From Flaviflagellibacter rhizophilus (GTDB lineage Bacteria > Pseudomonadota > Alphaproteobacteria > Rhizobiales > Methylopilaceae), in contig NZ_JAXAFJ010000001.1 in NCBI RefSeq assembly GCF_033898525.1, positions 620,001 to 684,000 on the forward strand: a stretch of DNA of 64,000 nucleotides. The letters run 5' to 3'. Below are positions 52,510 to 60,877 of the stretch, piece after piece. The translations under genes and the position numbers were made by a program. A model generated the notes under the pieces. It was given only the letters and a program-made list of their open reading frames with translations, did no database searches and had not been told where the DNA came from. How positions within the stretch are numbered: position 1 is the first letter of the stretch; the number at the start of each line of letters is the position of its first letter.

Positions 52510-52578
52510 CTCATCCTGAGCTTGTCGAAGGATGCTGGTTCACGCCTCAACGCCATCCTTCGACAGGCTCAGGATGAG
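52510..52578. repeat. dispersed inverted repeat, copy 3
   Basis: Arms 52510-52534 and 52554-52578 are 25-base inverted copies with one mismatch, the same sequence as copies 1 and 2. It lies between the convergent upp and EI24-type genes and may work as a terminator or mRNA-end structure. Confidence 0.87.
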
Positions 52579-52593
52579 GTCCGTTCCTGCAGC

Positions 52594-53271
52594 TTACACC
52601 CGGGGCGGCGGCAGGCGCTTCTGCACACGCTTGAAGACGTGCACCATGAAAGCCGAGGCCACCAGCGGCGTGGTCAGGTTCAGGATCGGGACCGCCATCA
52701 GGGCCGCGATCATCAGCCCGCCGATGAAGACGCGGCCGGTATAGGCGGAGCGAAGCGCCTTCGCCTCATCCTCAGGCAGGAACCGCATGGCCGCGAACTC
52801 GAAGTATTCGCGACCCAGCAGATAGCCGTTGGCGATCCACCAGACGATGAGGTTTACGCCCGGCACCAGCAGCAGGAACAGCGTTCCCACGTTCACCACC
52901 AGCACCAGCAGGGCGAAGCGGATGGCGAGCAGGATGGACCGCCCGGTCGGCAGTTCGCGGCCCGGCACGTCGGCGGGGTAATGATCGGCCTCGACGCGCT
53001 CGGCGATGCGGTCCTGATAGAAGCCCGCGACCAGCGAGACGACCGGCGGGATCAGGAAGAACAGCCCGGCCACGATGCCGAGCCCGCTCAGCACGCCCGC
53101 CGCCAGATCGAAGTTCTGGTTCTGCAGATCGATGAAGTGCGTCGCGAGGGTCCAGAGCAGCACGCCCAGCACCACGAGGAACAGCAGCGCAAGGCCCACG
53201 GTCTTCAGCAGGATGGAGCGGAAGGCGGGGGAAAATGCCTGGCTGAGCGCGAGAAGAGCGGCCTGGATCAT
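52594..53271 (-). CDS. EI24 domain membrane protein (CysZ-like)
   Basis: 225-residue membrane protein with four or five hydrophobic segments (LLKTVGLALLFLVVLG, FFLIPPVVSLVAGFYQDRIAE, FALLVLVVNVGTLFLLLVPG, GGLMIAALMAVPILNL). The FYQDRIAERVEADHYP and ANGYLLGREYFEFAAMR segments are typical of the EI24/CysZ family. CysZ is a sulfate permease; whether this protein moves sulfate is uncertain. It converges with the upp gene across a repeat. Confidence 0.82.
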   Translation of the reverse strand: MIQAALLALSQAFSPAFRSILLKTVGLALLFLVVLGVLLWTLATHFIDLQNQNFDLAAGVLSGLGIVAGLFFLIPPVVSLVAGFYQDRIAERVEADHYPADVPGRELPTGRSILLAIRFALLVLVVNVGTLFLLLVPGVNLIVWWIANGYLLGREYFEFAAMRFLPEDEAKALRSAYTGRVFIGGLMIAALMAVPILNLTTPLVASAFMVHVFKRVQKRLPPPRV

Positions 53272-53308
53272 GCGTTCTGGTCCCCTGCCCTCTCGTCAGC
53301 CTGTAGCA

Positions 53309-55723
53309 TCAACCCCGCAAGACGGCTCCGGTTGCCTTCGTCACGGCCGCGACGATCGCGCCGGCCACCGCTTCGATCTCGGCATCCGTCATGGTCTTGT
53401 CGCGCGGCTGCAACGTCACCGCCACCGCCAGCGACTTCATGCCCTCCGAGACGCCCGTGCCTTCATAGACGTCGAACACCTCGGCGCCGGCGATGAGCTT
53501 GCGGTCTGCGCCCTGGACGGCGCGCAGCACGTCGGCCGCCTTCACGTCGCGCTTCACCACGAAGGCGAAGTCGCGGCTGACCGCCTGAAGGTCGAGCCGC
53601 TCCAGCGGCGGCTTGGCCTTGGTGGCCTTCGCCTTCGGCTCCGGAAGCGCATCCAGCACGATCTCGATGGCTACGACGGGGCCTTCGACATCGAGCGTCT
53701 TCAGCACGCGCGGATGCAGTTCGCCGAAATAGCCGAACACGTTCTTCGGCCCCAGCTGAAGCGTGCCGGAGCGACCGGGATGGAAATAGGCGGCGGCACC
53801 CGGCACGATCTGGACCCGGTCGGCCGGCAGGCCGAGGGCCGCCAGCAGGCCGAGGGCGTCGGCCTTGGCGTCGAACACATGCACCGACGCGGCACGCGAA
53901 GACCAATGCCGACCCGATCCCGACGGCTTGGCGGTTCCGCGCCGCAGCACTGCTGCCGCCATCCGCTGGTCGCCGGGGCCGGCGCCGAGGAAGATCTGGC
54001 CGACCTCGAACAGGGCGGCATCCTCAAGCCCGCGATTGGCGTTGCGCTGTGCGCCGGCGAGAAGACCCGGCAGCAGACTGGGGCGCATGTCGGACAGATC
54101 GACGGCGATGGGATTGGCCAGAGCCAGTTCCGGCTTGCCGCCGCCGAAGGCCTCGGCATGTGCCTTGGGCACGAAGGACCACGTCACGGCTTCCACGAGG
54201 CCGCGCGCTGCCAGCAGGCGACGGGCCGTGCGGCTGCGGCGCTGCAGTGCCGTCAGCACCGGACGCGAGATGCCCTCGGCACGCGGCAGGGGCACGGATT
54301 TGACGCGGTCCAGGCCGACGATGCGGACCACCTCTTCCACGAGATCGGCCTTGCCGTGCACGTCCGGACGCCATGTGGGCGGGGTGATGCTCAGCACGTC
54401 GTCATGTGCCATGCGGGCGAAGCCGAGACGGTCCAGCACGCCTGCGATCTCGTCCGCCGAGACGGAAAGTCCCGTCAGGCGCTCGACCTCGGATGTGGGG
54501 AAGCGGATCGGCACGCGCCCGTCCGGGATTTCACCCACCAGCAGGATCTCGGACGCCTCGCCGCCGCACAGGTCGAGGATCAGCCGCGTGGCAAGTTCGA
54601 CACCCGGCACGGTGAAGGCGGGATCGACCCCACGCTCGAATCGATGACGCGCGTCGGAGTGCACCCCGAGCCGCCGGCCGGTCTGCGCGATGTTGAGCGG
54701 GCTCCACAGCGCGCTTTCCAGCAGCACATCCGTGGTGCCTTCATCGCAGCCGGTGGCCTCGCCGCCCATGACGCCGGCCATGCTCTCGACGCCGTTCTCA
54801 TCGGCGATGACCACGACTTCGGTGTCGAGGTCGTAGGTCTTGCCGTCGAGTGCGGTCAGGCTCTCGCCCCCGCGCGCACGCCGCACCACGAGATCACCCG
54901 CCACCTTGACCGCGTCGAAGACGTGCAGCGGCCGGTTGCGGTCGAAGGTCAGAAGATTGGTGATGTCGACCAGCGCGTTGATGGGGCGCAGCCCGATGGC
55001 GCGCAGGCGTTTCTGCAGCCAGTCGGGCGACGGACCGTTGCGCACGCCCCGGATGCGCCGCAGCGCGAACGCCGGGCACAGCTCGGGATCATCGAGATCG
55101 AGTGTCAGGCCGATGCCGACCTCGCCGCGGCCTTCGACCGCTACGGTCTCCGGTGTGGTCAGCGCGCCCAGCCCCGCCGCCGCCAGATCGCGCGCGATGC
55201 CGGAGACGCCGAGGCAGTCCGGACGATTGGGCGTTACCGCGATCTCGATCACCGGATCGTCGAGCCCCATCAAAGGCGCGAACGGCACTCCGATCGGCGT
55301 GCCTTCCGGCATCTCGATGATGCCGTTGTGTTCGTTCGACAGGCCCATCTCGCGCTCGGACACCATCATGCCCTGCGAGGCCTGACCGCGGATTTCGCCC
55401 GGCTTCAGCACCGTGCCCGTGTCAGGGATCACCGCGCCCTCGCGCGCCAGCACGGCGATGATGCCGGTGCGCGCATTGGGGGCGCCGCAGACGACCTGCA
55501 GCAGATTGCCGTCGCCCGGATCGACCTTGCAGACGCGCAGCTTGTCCGCATTCGGATGCTGCACGGCCTCGACCACGCGCGCCGTCTTGAACGGCGCGAG
55601 CGCCGCGGCACGGTCCTCGACATGCTCGACCTCGAGGCCAACGCGCGTCAGTGCATCGGCGATCTCGGTGGTGGAGGCGGCGGTGTCGAGGTGCTCCTTC
55701 AGCCAGGAGATGGTGAACTTCAC
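53309..55723 (-). CDS. pheT: phenylalanyl-tRNA synthetase beta chain
   Basis: 804-residue PheT, beginning at GTG 55723, which overlaps the pheS TGA and has GGAGGG before it. Order of domains: N-terminal (FTISWLKEHLDTAAS), OB-fold tRNA-binding (about residues 40-150), B5, the central fold, and the C-terminal anticodon-binding FDX-ACB domain (about residues 710-804). It also carries the B3/B4 editing domain for Tyr-tRNAPhe. It forms the alpha2-beta2 synthetase with PheS. Confidence 0.95.
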   Translation of the reverse strand: MKFTISWLKEHLDTAASTTEIADALTRVGLEVEHVEDRAAALAPFKTARVVEAVQHPNADKLRVCKVDPGDGNLLQVVCGAPNARTGIIAVLAREGAVIPDTGTVLKPGEIRGQASQGMMVSEREMGLSNEHNGIIEMPEGTPIGVPFAPLMGLDDPVIEIAVTPNRPDCLGVSGIARDLAAAGLGALTTPETVAVEGRGEVGIGLTLDLDDPELCPAFALRRIRGVRNGPSPDWLQKRLRAIGLRPINALVDITNLLTFDRNRPLHVFDAVKVAGDLVVRRARGGESLTALDGKTYDLDTEVVVIADENGVESMAGVMGGEATGCDEGTTDVLLESALWSPLNIAQTGRRLGVHSDARHRFERGVDPAFTVPGVELATRLILDLCGGEASEILLVGEIPDGRVPIRFPTSEVERLTGLSVSADEIAGVLDRLGFARMAHDDVLSITPPTWRPDVHGKADLVEEVVRIVGLDRVKSVPLPRAEGISRPVLTALQRRSRTARRLLAARGLVEAVTWSFVPKAHAEAFGGGKPELALANPIAVDLSDMRPSLLPGLLAGAQRNANRGLEDAALFEVGQIFLGAGPGDQRMAAAVLRRGTAKPSGSGRHWSSRAASVHVFDAKADALGLLAALGLPADRVQIVPGAAAYFHPGRSGTLQLGPKNVFGYFGELHPRVLKTLDVEGPVVAIEIVLDALPEPKAKATKAKPPLERLDLQAVSRDFAFVVKRDVKAADVLRAVQGADRKLIAGAEVFDVYEGTGVSEGMKSLAVAVTLQPRDKTMTDAEIEAVAGAIVAAVTKATGAVLRG

Positions 55724-56802
55724 TGGCTGAGCCCTCCGATGAGGCTGGGGAGGTCGAACGGGCGGAAGCCGTAATGCTGGAGCCAGCGCTGGTCGGCCTC
55801 GAAGAAGGCGCGCAGGTCCGGCATGCCGTATTTCAGCATTGCCAGACGGTCGATGCCCATGCCCCAGGCAAAGCCCTGCCATTCATCGGGATCGAGCCCG
55901 CAATTCCTCAGCACATTGGGGTGCACCATGCCGCAGCCCAGGATCTCCAGCCAGTCGTCGCCCTCGCCGAAGCGGATTTCCGAGCCCTGGCGCGAGCAGC
56001 GGATGTCCACCTCCATGCTGGGTTCGGTGAAGGGGAAGAAGCTCGGGCGCATGCGCATCTCGACCTTCGGGACCTCGAAGAAGGCGGCGCAGAACTCTTC
56101 GAGGATCCATTTCAGGTTCCCCATATGCGCGGTGCGGTCGATGACCAGCCCTTCCACCTGGTGGAACATGGGCGTGTGGGTCTGGTCCGAGTCGTTGCGG
56201 TAGGTGCGGCCGGGGCAGATGATGCGGATGGGCGGCTGCTGCGAGCGCATGGTCCGGATCTGTACCGGCGAGGTGTGCGTGCGCAGCACCTTGCGCTGGC
56301 CGCTGGCATCGGGCGCGAAGAAGAAGGTGTCGTGCATTTCGCGGGCGGGATGGCCCACGGGGAAGTTCAGCGCCGTGAAATTGTGCTCGTCGTCCTCGAC
56401 GTCAGGGCCTTCCGCGATGGCGAAGCCCAGATCGGCGAAGATCGCGGCGATCTCCTCCGTCACCTGGCTGATCGGGTGGAGGCGGCCGAGATCGGCGCCC
56501 GTGGCACGGACCGGCAGGGTTACGTCCACGGTCTCGGACGCGAGGCGCGCGTCCAGCGCGGCATCTGCCAAGGTCTGGCGGCGCTCGGCAAGTGCTGAGG
56601 TCACGCGGTCGCGCAGGCCGTTGATGGCGGGACCGAAGGTGCGGCGCTCGTCCGGCGACATCGCGCCGAGGCCCTTGAGCTGTTCGGAGACGGTGCCCTT
56701 CTTGCCCAGCGCACCGACGCGGATCGCTTCCAGCGCGGCCTCGTCGGCAGCGGAGGCGATGTCGGACAGGAGGCGGGATTCGAGCTGGTCGAGGCTGCTC
56801 AT
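55720..56802 (-). CDS. pheS: phenylalanyl-tRNA synthetase alpha chain
   Basis: 360-residue class II synthetase catalytic subunit, start ATG 56802 (MSSLDQLE). After the N-terminal coiled-coil region come motif 1 (HPISQVTEEIAAIFADLGF), motif 2 (RTHTSPVQIRTM...GRTYRNDSDQTHTPMFHQ) and motif 3 (GFAWGMGIDRLAMLKYG). It is downstream of rplT but separated by a terminator-like stem, so it may use its own promoter or attenuation. Confidence 0.96.
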   Translation of the reverse strand: MSSLDQLESRLLSDIASAADEAALEAIRVGALGKKGTVSEQLKGLGAMSPDERRTFGPAINGLRDRVTSALAERRQTLADAALDARLASETVDVTLPVRATGADLGRLHPISQVTEEIAAIFADLGFAIAEGPDVEDDEHNFTALNFPVGHPAREMHDTFFFAPDASGQRKVLRTHTSPVQIRTMRSQQPPIRIICPGRTYRNDSDQTHTPMFHQVEGLVIDRTAHMGNLKWILEEFCAAFFEVPKVEMRMRPSFFPFTEPSMEVDIRCSRQGSEIRFGEGDDWLEILGCGMVHPNVLRNCGLDPDEWQGFAWGMGIDRLAMLKYGMPDLRAFFEADQRWLQHYGFRPFDLPSLIGGLSQ

Positions 56803-56819
56803 CTCGGGGGCCGTTGCGT

Positions 56820-56844
56820 GGCTCTTTGCACCATGCACAGAGCC
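56820..56844 (-). promoter_or_regulatory. 25-base hairpin in the pheS leader
   Basis: GGCTCT (56820-56825) and AGAGCC (56839-56844) pair, with an inner TGCA-CCA-TGCA. The element lies 17 bases before the pheS ATG and could be an operator or a translational control stem for pheST. Confidence 0.45.
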
Positions 56845-56890
56845 CTGGGGGCAGAAGGGGTGATTACCCGGTCCGGCACATGGCGCACGG

Positions 56891-56920
56891 ACAAGAAGCC
56901 CGCCGCCAGAGGCGACGGGC
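56891..56920 (-). terminator. terminator/attenuator between rplT and pheS
   Basis: On the minus strand, GCCCGTCGCC and GGCGGCGGGC (56920-56911 and 56907-56898) form a ten-pair stem (one G-U) with a TCT loop, followed by TTCTTGT. It begins 11 bases after the rplT stop. Confidence 0.7.
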
Positions 56921-56930
56921 ATTGGCGGTG

Positions 56931-57308
56931 TCAGGCAGCGGCCGCGGCAGCTTCCGGAAGCGCGGCCTTGGCCTGCGCAACAAGGATCTGGAAGGCAGCC
57001 GGCTCGCGGATGGCGAGATCGGACAGCACCTTGCGGTCGATGGTCACGCCGGCGCGGTTCAGGCCGTCGATGAAGCGCGAATAGGTCAGGCCGCCATCGC
57101 GGACCGCGGCGTTGATGCGCTGGATCCAGAGGGCGCGGAACGTGCGCTTCTTGTTCTTGCGATCGCGGTACGAGTACTGCATCGCCTTGTCGACGGCAGC
57201 CTTCGCGGCGCGGATCGTGTTCTTGCGGCGGCCGTAGAAGCCCTTGGCGGCCTTGAACGTCTTCTTGTGCTTGGCGTGGGAAGTTACGCCGCGTTTTACA
57301 CGGGACAT
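56931..57308 (-). CDS. rplT: 50S ribosomal protein L20
   Basis: 125 residues, highly basic, opening MSRVKRGVTSHAKHKK, the usual L20 start, with RRKNTIRAAKAAVDKAMQYSYRDRKNKKRTFR inside. L20 binds 23S rRNA early in large-subunit assembly and in many bacteria also represses its own rpmI-rplT mRNA. It follows rpmI by 25 bases. Its C-terminus ends in an Ala run, slightly longer than average. Confidence 0.97.
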   Translation of the reverse strand: MSRVKRGVTSHAKHKKTFKAAKGFYGRRKNTIRAAKAAVDKAMQYSYRDRKNKKRTFRALWIQRINAAVRDGGLTYSRFIDGLNRAGVTIDRKVLSDLAIREPAAFQILVAQAKAALPEAAAAAA

Positions 57309-57333
57309 CTGTTTATCCTTTCAGCGCAGCGGC

Positions 57334-57540
57334 TCAGCGAGCCGACCCATAGGGGAAGAAGCTCTTGACGATGCCCTGGTCGGCCTTCGACAGAATCGTC
57401 GTGCCGCGCAGGTTCCGGATCTGAGACTTCGTGCGCTTGATCATGCCGTGGCGCTTGCCTGCCTGACCTGCGATAACCTTGCCTGTTCCCGTGAGCCGGA
57501 AGCGTTTCTTGACGCCCGACTTCGTCTTCATCTTGGGCAT
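57334..57540 (-). CDS. rpmI: 50S ribosomal protein L35
   Basis: 68 residues from ATG 57540 (MPKMKTKSGVKKRF), with GGAG before it; a longer frame from 57552 is not supported. It is very basic and ends GSAR. It is cotranscribed with rplT. Its infC partner, usually the immediate upstream gene in many bacteria, is 1.8 kb away with an unrelated gene on the opposite strand in between. Confidence 0.96.
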   Translation of the reverse strand: MPKMKTKSGVKKRFRLTGTGKVIAGQAGKRHGMIKRTKSQIRNLRGTTILSKADQGIVKSFFPYGSAR

Positions 57541-57847
57541 TTTGCTCTCCATCTAGAGTGGGACCGGCACAAGTCCGCCGAGGCGGCAGCCAGTCGAGCG
57601 AAAACTCCCGCCGCGGCAGCCCTTTCAGCCGGACGGGAGAGAGAGCGGGCTTTTAGCTGCGGACGGCCGCAAAGGCAAGGACGAAGACGGGACCGCCACC
57701 CGGACGCGCTTCTTTGATCTATTAACCCAAGCGTAAAATTTTCTCCTTTGGGGTGACCATCTGTTGTTCTGTATTCGCTAATCTGACCGGTAGAATTCGG
57801 AACGGGTGATACAACCCGTGCTTGCCGAACCTTTGGAGTACGTCAAG
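57541..57847. other. divergent intergenic region rpmI / TadG-like gene
   Basis: 307 bases without a gene. The rpmI side has the hairpin at 57605-57639. The TadG-like side (from about 57715) is AT-richer, with runs such as AAAATTTTCTCC, and probably carries that gene's promoter. Confidence 0.5.
57605..57639 (-). promoter_or_regulatory. attenuator-like hairpin in the rpmI leader
   Basis: On the minus strand, CTCCCG (57639-57634) and CGGGAG (57610-57605) form a stem around a 23-base GC-rich loop and are followed at once by TTTT. It lies 65 bases before rpmI. It resembles an intrinsic terminator in the leader and may mediate L20-dependent attenuation. Confidence 0.5.
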
Positions 57848-59329
57848 ATGACCCTGTTAGAGCGTTTTCGGTCCGACGACCGGGGCGTTGCCATGGTTCT
57901 GTTCGCTCTGGCCGTGCTGCCGCTCTCCATGGCTGCCGGTGCGGCAGTGGATTACACGCGCGCGGCGCAGGCACGCTCGGCGCTCCAGAGCGAACTGGAC
58001 TCAGCCGTGCTCAGCGGCGCGGGCCAGGAGAGCGGCCGCGCCGACGCCGCTAAGGCCATGCTGGAATCCTTTGCAACGCCTTCAGGCGTGACGATCACCT
58101 CCAAGAGCTTCACCGAGAACGGCGATCGGGTCAGTGGCACCGTACAGGCGGTGGTGCAGACCGCGATGATGCGCATCGTCAATATCGATACTATGGATGT
58201 TTCGGTCAGCAGCACGGCCCAACTCCAAACCGATGTGAAGGAGGGAGTGAACGAGCCGGATAAGGTGATCAAGCACGAGACTACGGTGCCGGGAAATCCG
58301 GTCTGCATCCTGGTGAAGAATGCGACCGCAGGCCAGGCCCTGCTGATCAATTCTAGTGTGCGGATCACCGCTCCCGGCTGCGAGATGCATGTGCGTTCGA
58401 CCTCGAACAGCGCCGCAACGCTCAACAATGTCGACAGCGTCAACATGCGCGCGGTCTGCATCAAGGGAAAAGCAAGTCCTTGGAACGGCGTGAAGCCGGC
58501 CAGCTTTGTGCAGAATTGCCCGGCGATCGACGACCCTTATGCGGGCACGCTGCCGTCGGTGACGGTAGCGAACAACAATTGCTCAACAAAGAACGGCCAG
58601 TCCTACGACGCGAATTCCAGCGGCAAGAACCTGGTGTTGGCCTCGGGTGACTACTGCAACATCAACTTCAATTCCGGCTTCACCAGCATCACGTTGAGCG
58701 GAAACTACAAGGGCCTCAACCTTAGCGGAAACGGCACCGCCTACACGCTGAATCCCGGCGTCTACGAGAACGTCAACATTAATAGCGGCCCGTCGGTCGT
58801 CACGTTCAATCCGGGCCTGTACATCTGGAAAGGCACGACGAACTGGAATTCCGGCATCAGGTTTGTTGGCAACGGCGTCACGTTCTACTATCCGGATGCC
58901 AACTCCTATATCCAGATCAACAGCCAGGCACAGATTGATCTGCGCGCGCCGACAAGCGGCCCCTATAATGGCATCCTGTTCTTCGAAGCTCCCAATCTTT
59001 CGTCATCGTCCTTTAGCGTGAACGGCGCCGTCAATCAGCACTTCGAAGGGCTGATCTACTGGCCAAGCCGCCACGTGACCTTCAACGCTCAATCGAATGT
59101 GACGGCGGACAAGGTGGCATTGGTCGTGGATAAGCTGACCCTGAACGCCGGCATGAATTGGAAGTTCGAGCCTGCCGCCGGGACGGGCATGACGACCCCG
59201 GGTCGCACTGAAACGACCTACGAGACAATCCCGGGCCAGAAGAGCCCTGACATGATAGCCAAGTCGGTGCGCCTCGTTGAGCCTGAAGCCCCCTCGTCCG
59301 GGAGCGGCGGCGGAGAGTTCGGGAAGTAA
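57848..59329 (+). CDS. TadG-like pilus/surface protein with repeat region
   Basis: 493 residues from ATG 57848 (MTLLERF), with TTTGGAG before it. The N-terminal part (FRSDDRGVAMVLFALAVLPL and SMAAGAAVDYTRAAQARSAL) matches the TadE/TadG N-terminal transmembrane and alpha-helix region of Flp pilus assembly. From about residue 180 the sequence becomes rich in Asn, Ser, Gly and Thr, with short repeating strands (NINFNSG, GLNLSGN, NVNINSG). This suggests a beta-helical surface domain. No other tad genes are near. Codon use is less GC-biased than in the neighbours. Confidence 0.75.
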   Translation: MTLLERFRSDDRGVAMVLFALAVLPLSMAAGAAVDYTRAAQARSALQSELDSAVLSGAGQESGRADAAKAMLESFATPSGVTITSKSFTENGDRVSGTVQAVVQTAMMRIVNIDTMDVSVSSTAQLQTDVKEGVNEPDKVIKHETTVPGNPVCILVKNATAGQALLINSSVRITAPGCEMHVRSTSNSAATLNNVDSVNMRAVCIKGKASPWNGVKPASFVQNCPAIDDPYAGTLPSVTVANNNCSTKNGQSYDANSSGKNLVLASGDYCNINFNSGFTSITLSGNYKGLNLSGNGTAYTLNPGVYENVNINSGPSVVTFNPGLYIWKGTTNWNSGIRFVGNGVTFYYPDANSYIQINSQAQIDLRAPTSGPYNGILFFEAPNLSSSSFSVNGAVNQHFEGLIYWPSRHVTFNAQSNVTADKVALVVDKLTLNAGMNWKFEPAAGTGMTTPGRTETTYETIPGQKSPDMIAKSVRLVEPEAPSSGSGGGEFGK

Positions 59330-59330
59330 T

Positions 59331-59358
59331 AAAAAAGCGCGCCGGGAGGCGCGCTTTT
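59331..59358. terminator. bidirectional terminator between TadG-like gene and infC
   Basis: AAAAGCGCGCC (59333-59343) and GGCGCGCTTTT (59348-59358) form a perfect stem, with A-tract and T-tract on the two sides, so it works for both convergent genes. Confidence 0.9.
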
Positions 59359-59378
59359 CCACTTCCGGGACTGCTTGC

Positions 59379-59918
59379 TCAGCGCGGCGAGAGGATCATC
59401 ACCATCTGGCGTCCTTCGAGCGAGGGATCGCTCTCGACCTTCGCGATGGGCGCAACCTCGTCACGCACCTTCCAGAGCAGGTTCAGACCAAGGTTTTGAT
59501 GGGCCATCTCGCGGCCGCGGAAGCGCAGGGTGACCTTCACCTTGTCGCCTTCTTCGAAGAAGCGGCGCATCGCCCTCATCTTCACGTCGTAGTCGTGATC
59601 GTCGATGTTCGGACGCATCTTGATCTCTTTGACCTCGACGGTCTTCTGGTTCTTGCGCGCCTCGGCGGCTTTCTTCTGCGCGGAGAACTTGAACTTGCCG
59701 TAGTCCAGCAGCTTGCAGACCGGCGGCTGGGAGTTCGGTGCAATCTCCACGAGATCCAGCCCGGCTTCCTCAGCGAGGGTGATCGCATCCGCGATGTTCA
59801 ACACGCCGCGGTTCTCACCTTCGGCGTCGATCAATTGCACGGACGGAACCCGGATTTCACGGTTGATGCGCGGTCCTTCTTTCTGGACGGGCGCTATGGA
59901 TCTCATCGGACGGCGAAT
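59379..59918 (-). CDS. infC: translation initiation factor IF-3, ATT start
   Basis: 179 residues. The only good ribosome site, AGGAG (59931-59927 on the minus strand), lies eight bases before an ATT codon at 59918, while the first ATG (59906) is 20 bases away, too far. The rare ATT start of infC is known in E. coli and lets IF-3 limit its own synthesis by rejecting non-standard start codons. The IF-3 N domain (GENRGVLNIADAITLAEEAGLDLV), the linker (KNQKTVEVKEIKMRP) and the C domain (MRRFFEEGDKVKVTLRFRGREMAH) are all there. Confidence 0.95.
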   Translation of the reverse strand: MRRPMRSIAPVQKEGPRINREIRVPSVQLIDAEGENRGVLNIADAITLAEEAGLDLVEIAPNSQPPVCKLLDYGKFKFSAQKKAAEARKNQKTVEVKEIKMRPNIDDHDYDVKMRAMRRFFEEGDKVKVTLRFRGREMAHQNLGLNLLWKVRDEVAPIAKVESDPSLEGRQMVMILSPR

Positions 59919-60082
59919 GGGTGTCTCTCCTAAACTGTTTCGGCAAGCGCGCGCAGCGGCCAAATGGGCCGCAAAGCTGCGCTGGGGAGGATGGGTGATT
60001 TTCGCGCGATGTCAACTCGCCACGCGCGTGATTTACATCCCGGATGTGGTGGCGCATCACCGCTTTCGCAACGGAGGAGCCC

Positions 60083-60835
60083 GTGGAACGCATTGATCAT
60101 CTTGAGGCCGGAGGCCGCCGGCTCGCCTTTCGCCACCTGCCAGGTAAGGGACCAACCATTGTCTGGCTCGGCGGCTTCCGGTCCGACATGCTGGCCACGA
60201 AAGCCGGGCACCTTGTGGAATGGGGCCGGGCGAACGGGCGGTCGGTGCTGCGGTTCGATTATTCCGGCCATGGAGAATCCTCCGGACGTTTCGAGGACGG
60301 CACAATCTCCGACTGGCTGGACGATGCACTTGCCGTCATCCGCGCCCATGGCGGCCCGGCGCCGGTTCTCGTCGGCTCGTCCATGGGCGGGTGGATCGCG
60401 CTGCTTGCTGCCCGGCGTCTTGCGGCAGAGGGGCACGAACCAGGCGGCCTCGTCCTCATCGCGCCGGCGCCGGACTTCACCGAGACGCTGATGTGGGACC
60501 GCTTCTCCGAAGAGGCGAAGCACGCGGTCACGACAGACGGCGTCTACCATTTGCCGTCCGAGTACTCCCCGGAACCGACGCCGATCACCCGCGCGTTGAT
60601 CGAGGACGGACGTCGGCACCTCCTTTTCGGGGAGTGCTTCCACGTCGGCGCACCTGTACGGGTCCTGCAAGGCATGCAGGACCCCGACGTGCCGTGGCAG
60701 CACGCGATGAGGCTGGTCGAGCATCTCGCCCAGGACGACGTCACCGTCACGTTGATCAAGGACGGGGATCACCGGCTCTCGCGGCCGGAGGATCTCTCCC
60801 GCATCATCGCTGCCGTGGAGTCCATCGCCGGTTAG
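60083..60835 (+). CDS. alpha/beta hydrolase
   Basis: 250-residue hydrolase. GTG 60083 is chosen because GGAGG sits five bases before it; the ATG at 60044 has no site. The order of motifs is WLGGFRSDM, the nucleophile GSSMGG (about residue 97), a central cap region and the catalytic His in KDGDHRLSR (about residue 233), with the acid Asp likely in GMQDPDVP. Close relatives are palmitoyl-thioesterase/ABHD10-type proteins. The substrate is unknown. It is divergent from infC. Confidence 0.85.
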   Translation: MERIDHLEAGGRRLAFRHLPGKGPTIVWLGGFRSDMLATKAGHLVEWGRANGRSVLRFDYSGHGESSGRFEDGTISDWLDDALAVIRAHGGPAPVLVGSSMGGWIALLAARRLAAEGHEPGGLVLIAPAPDFTETLMWDRFSEEAKHAVTTDGVYHLPSEYSPEPTPITRALIEDGRRHLLFGECFHVGAPVRVLQGMQDPDVPWQHAMRLVEHLAQDDVTVTLIKDGDHRLSRPEDLSRIIAAVESIAG

Positions 60836-60877
60836 CCGCCGGGCTCGAATCGTGAACAAGGCTGGTATTCACGTTCT

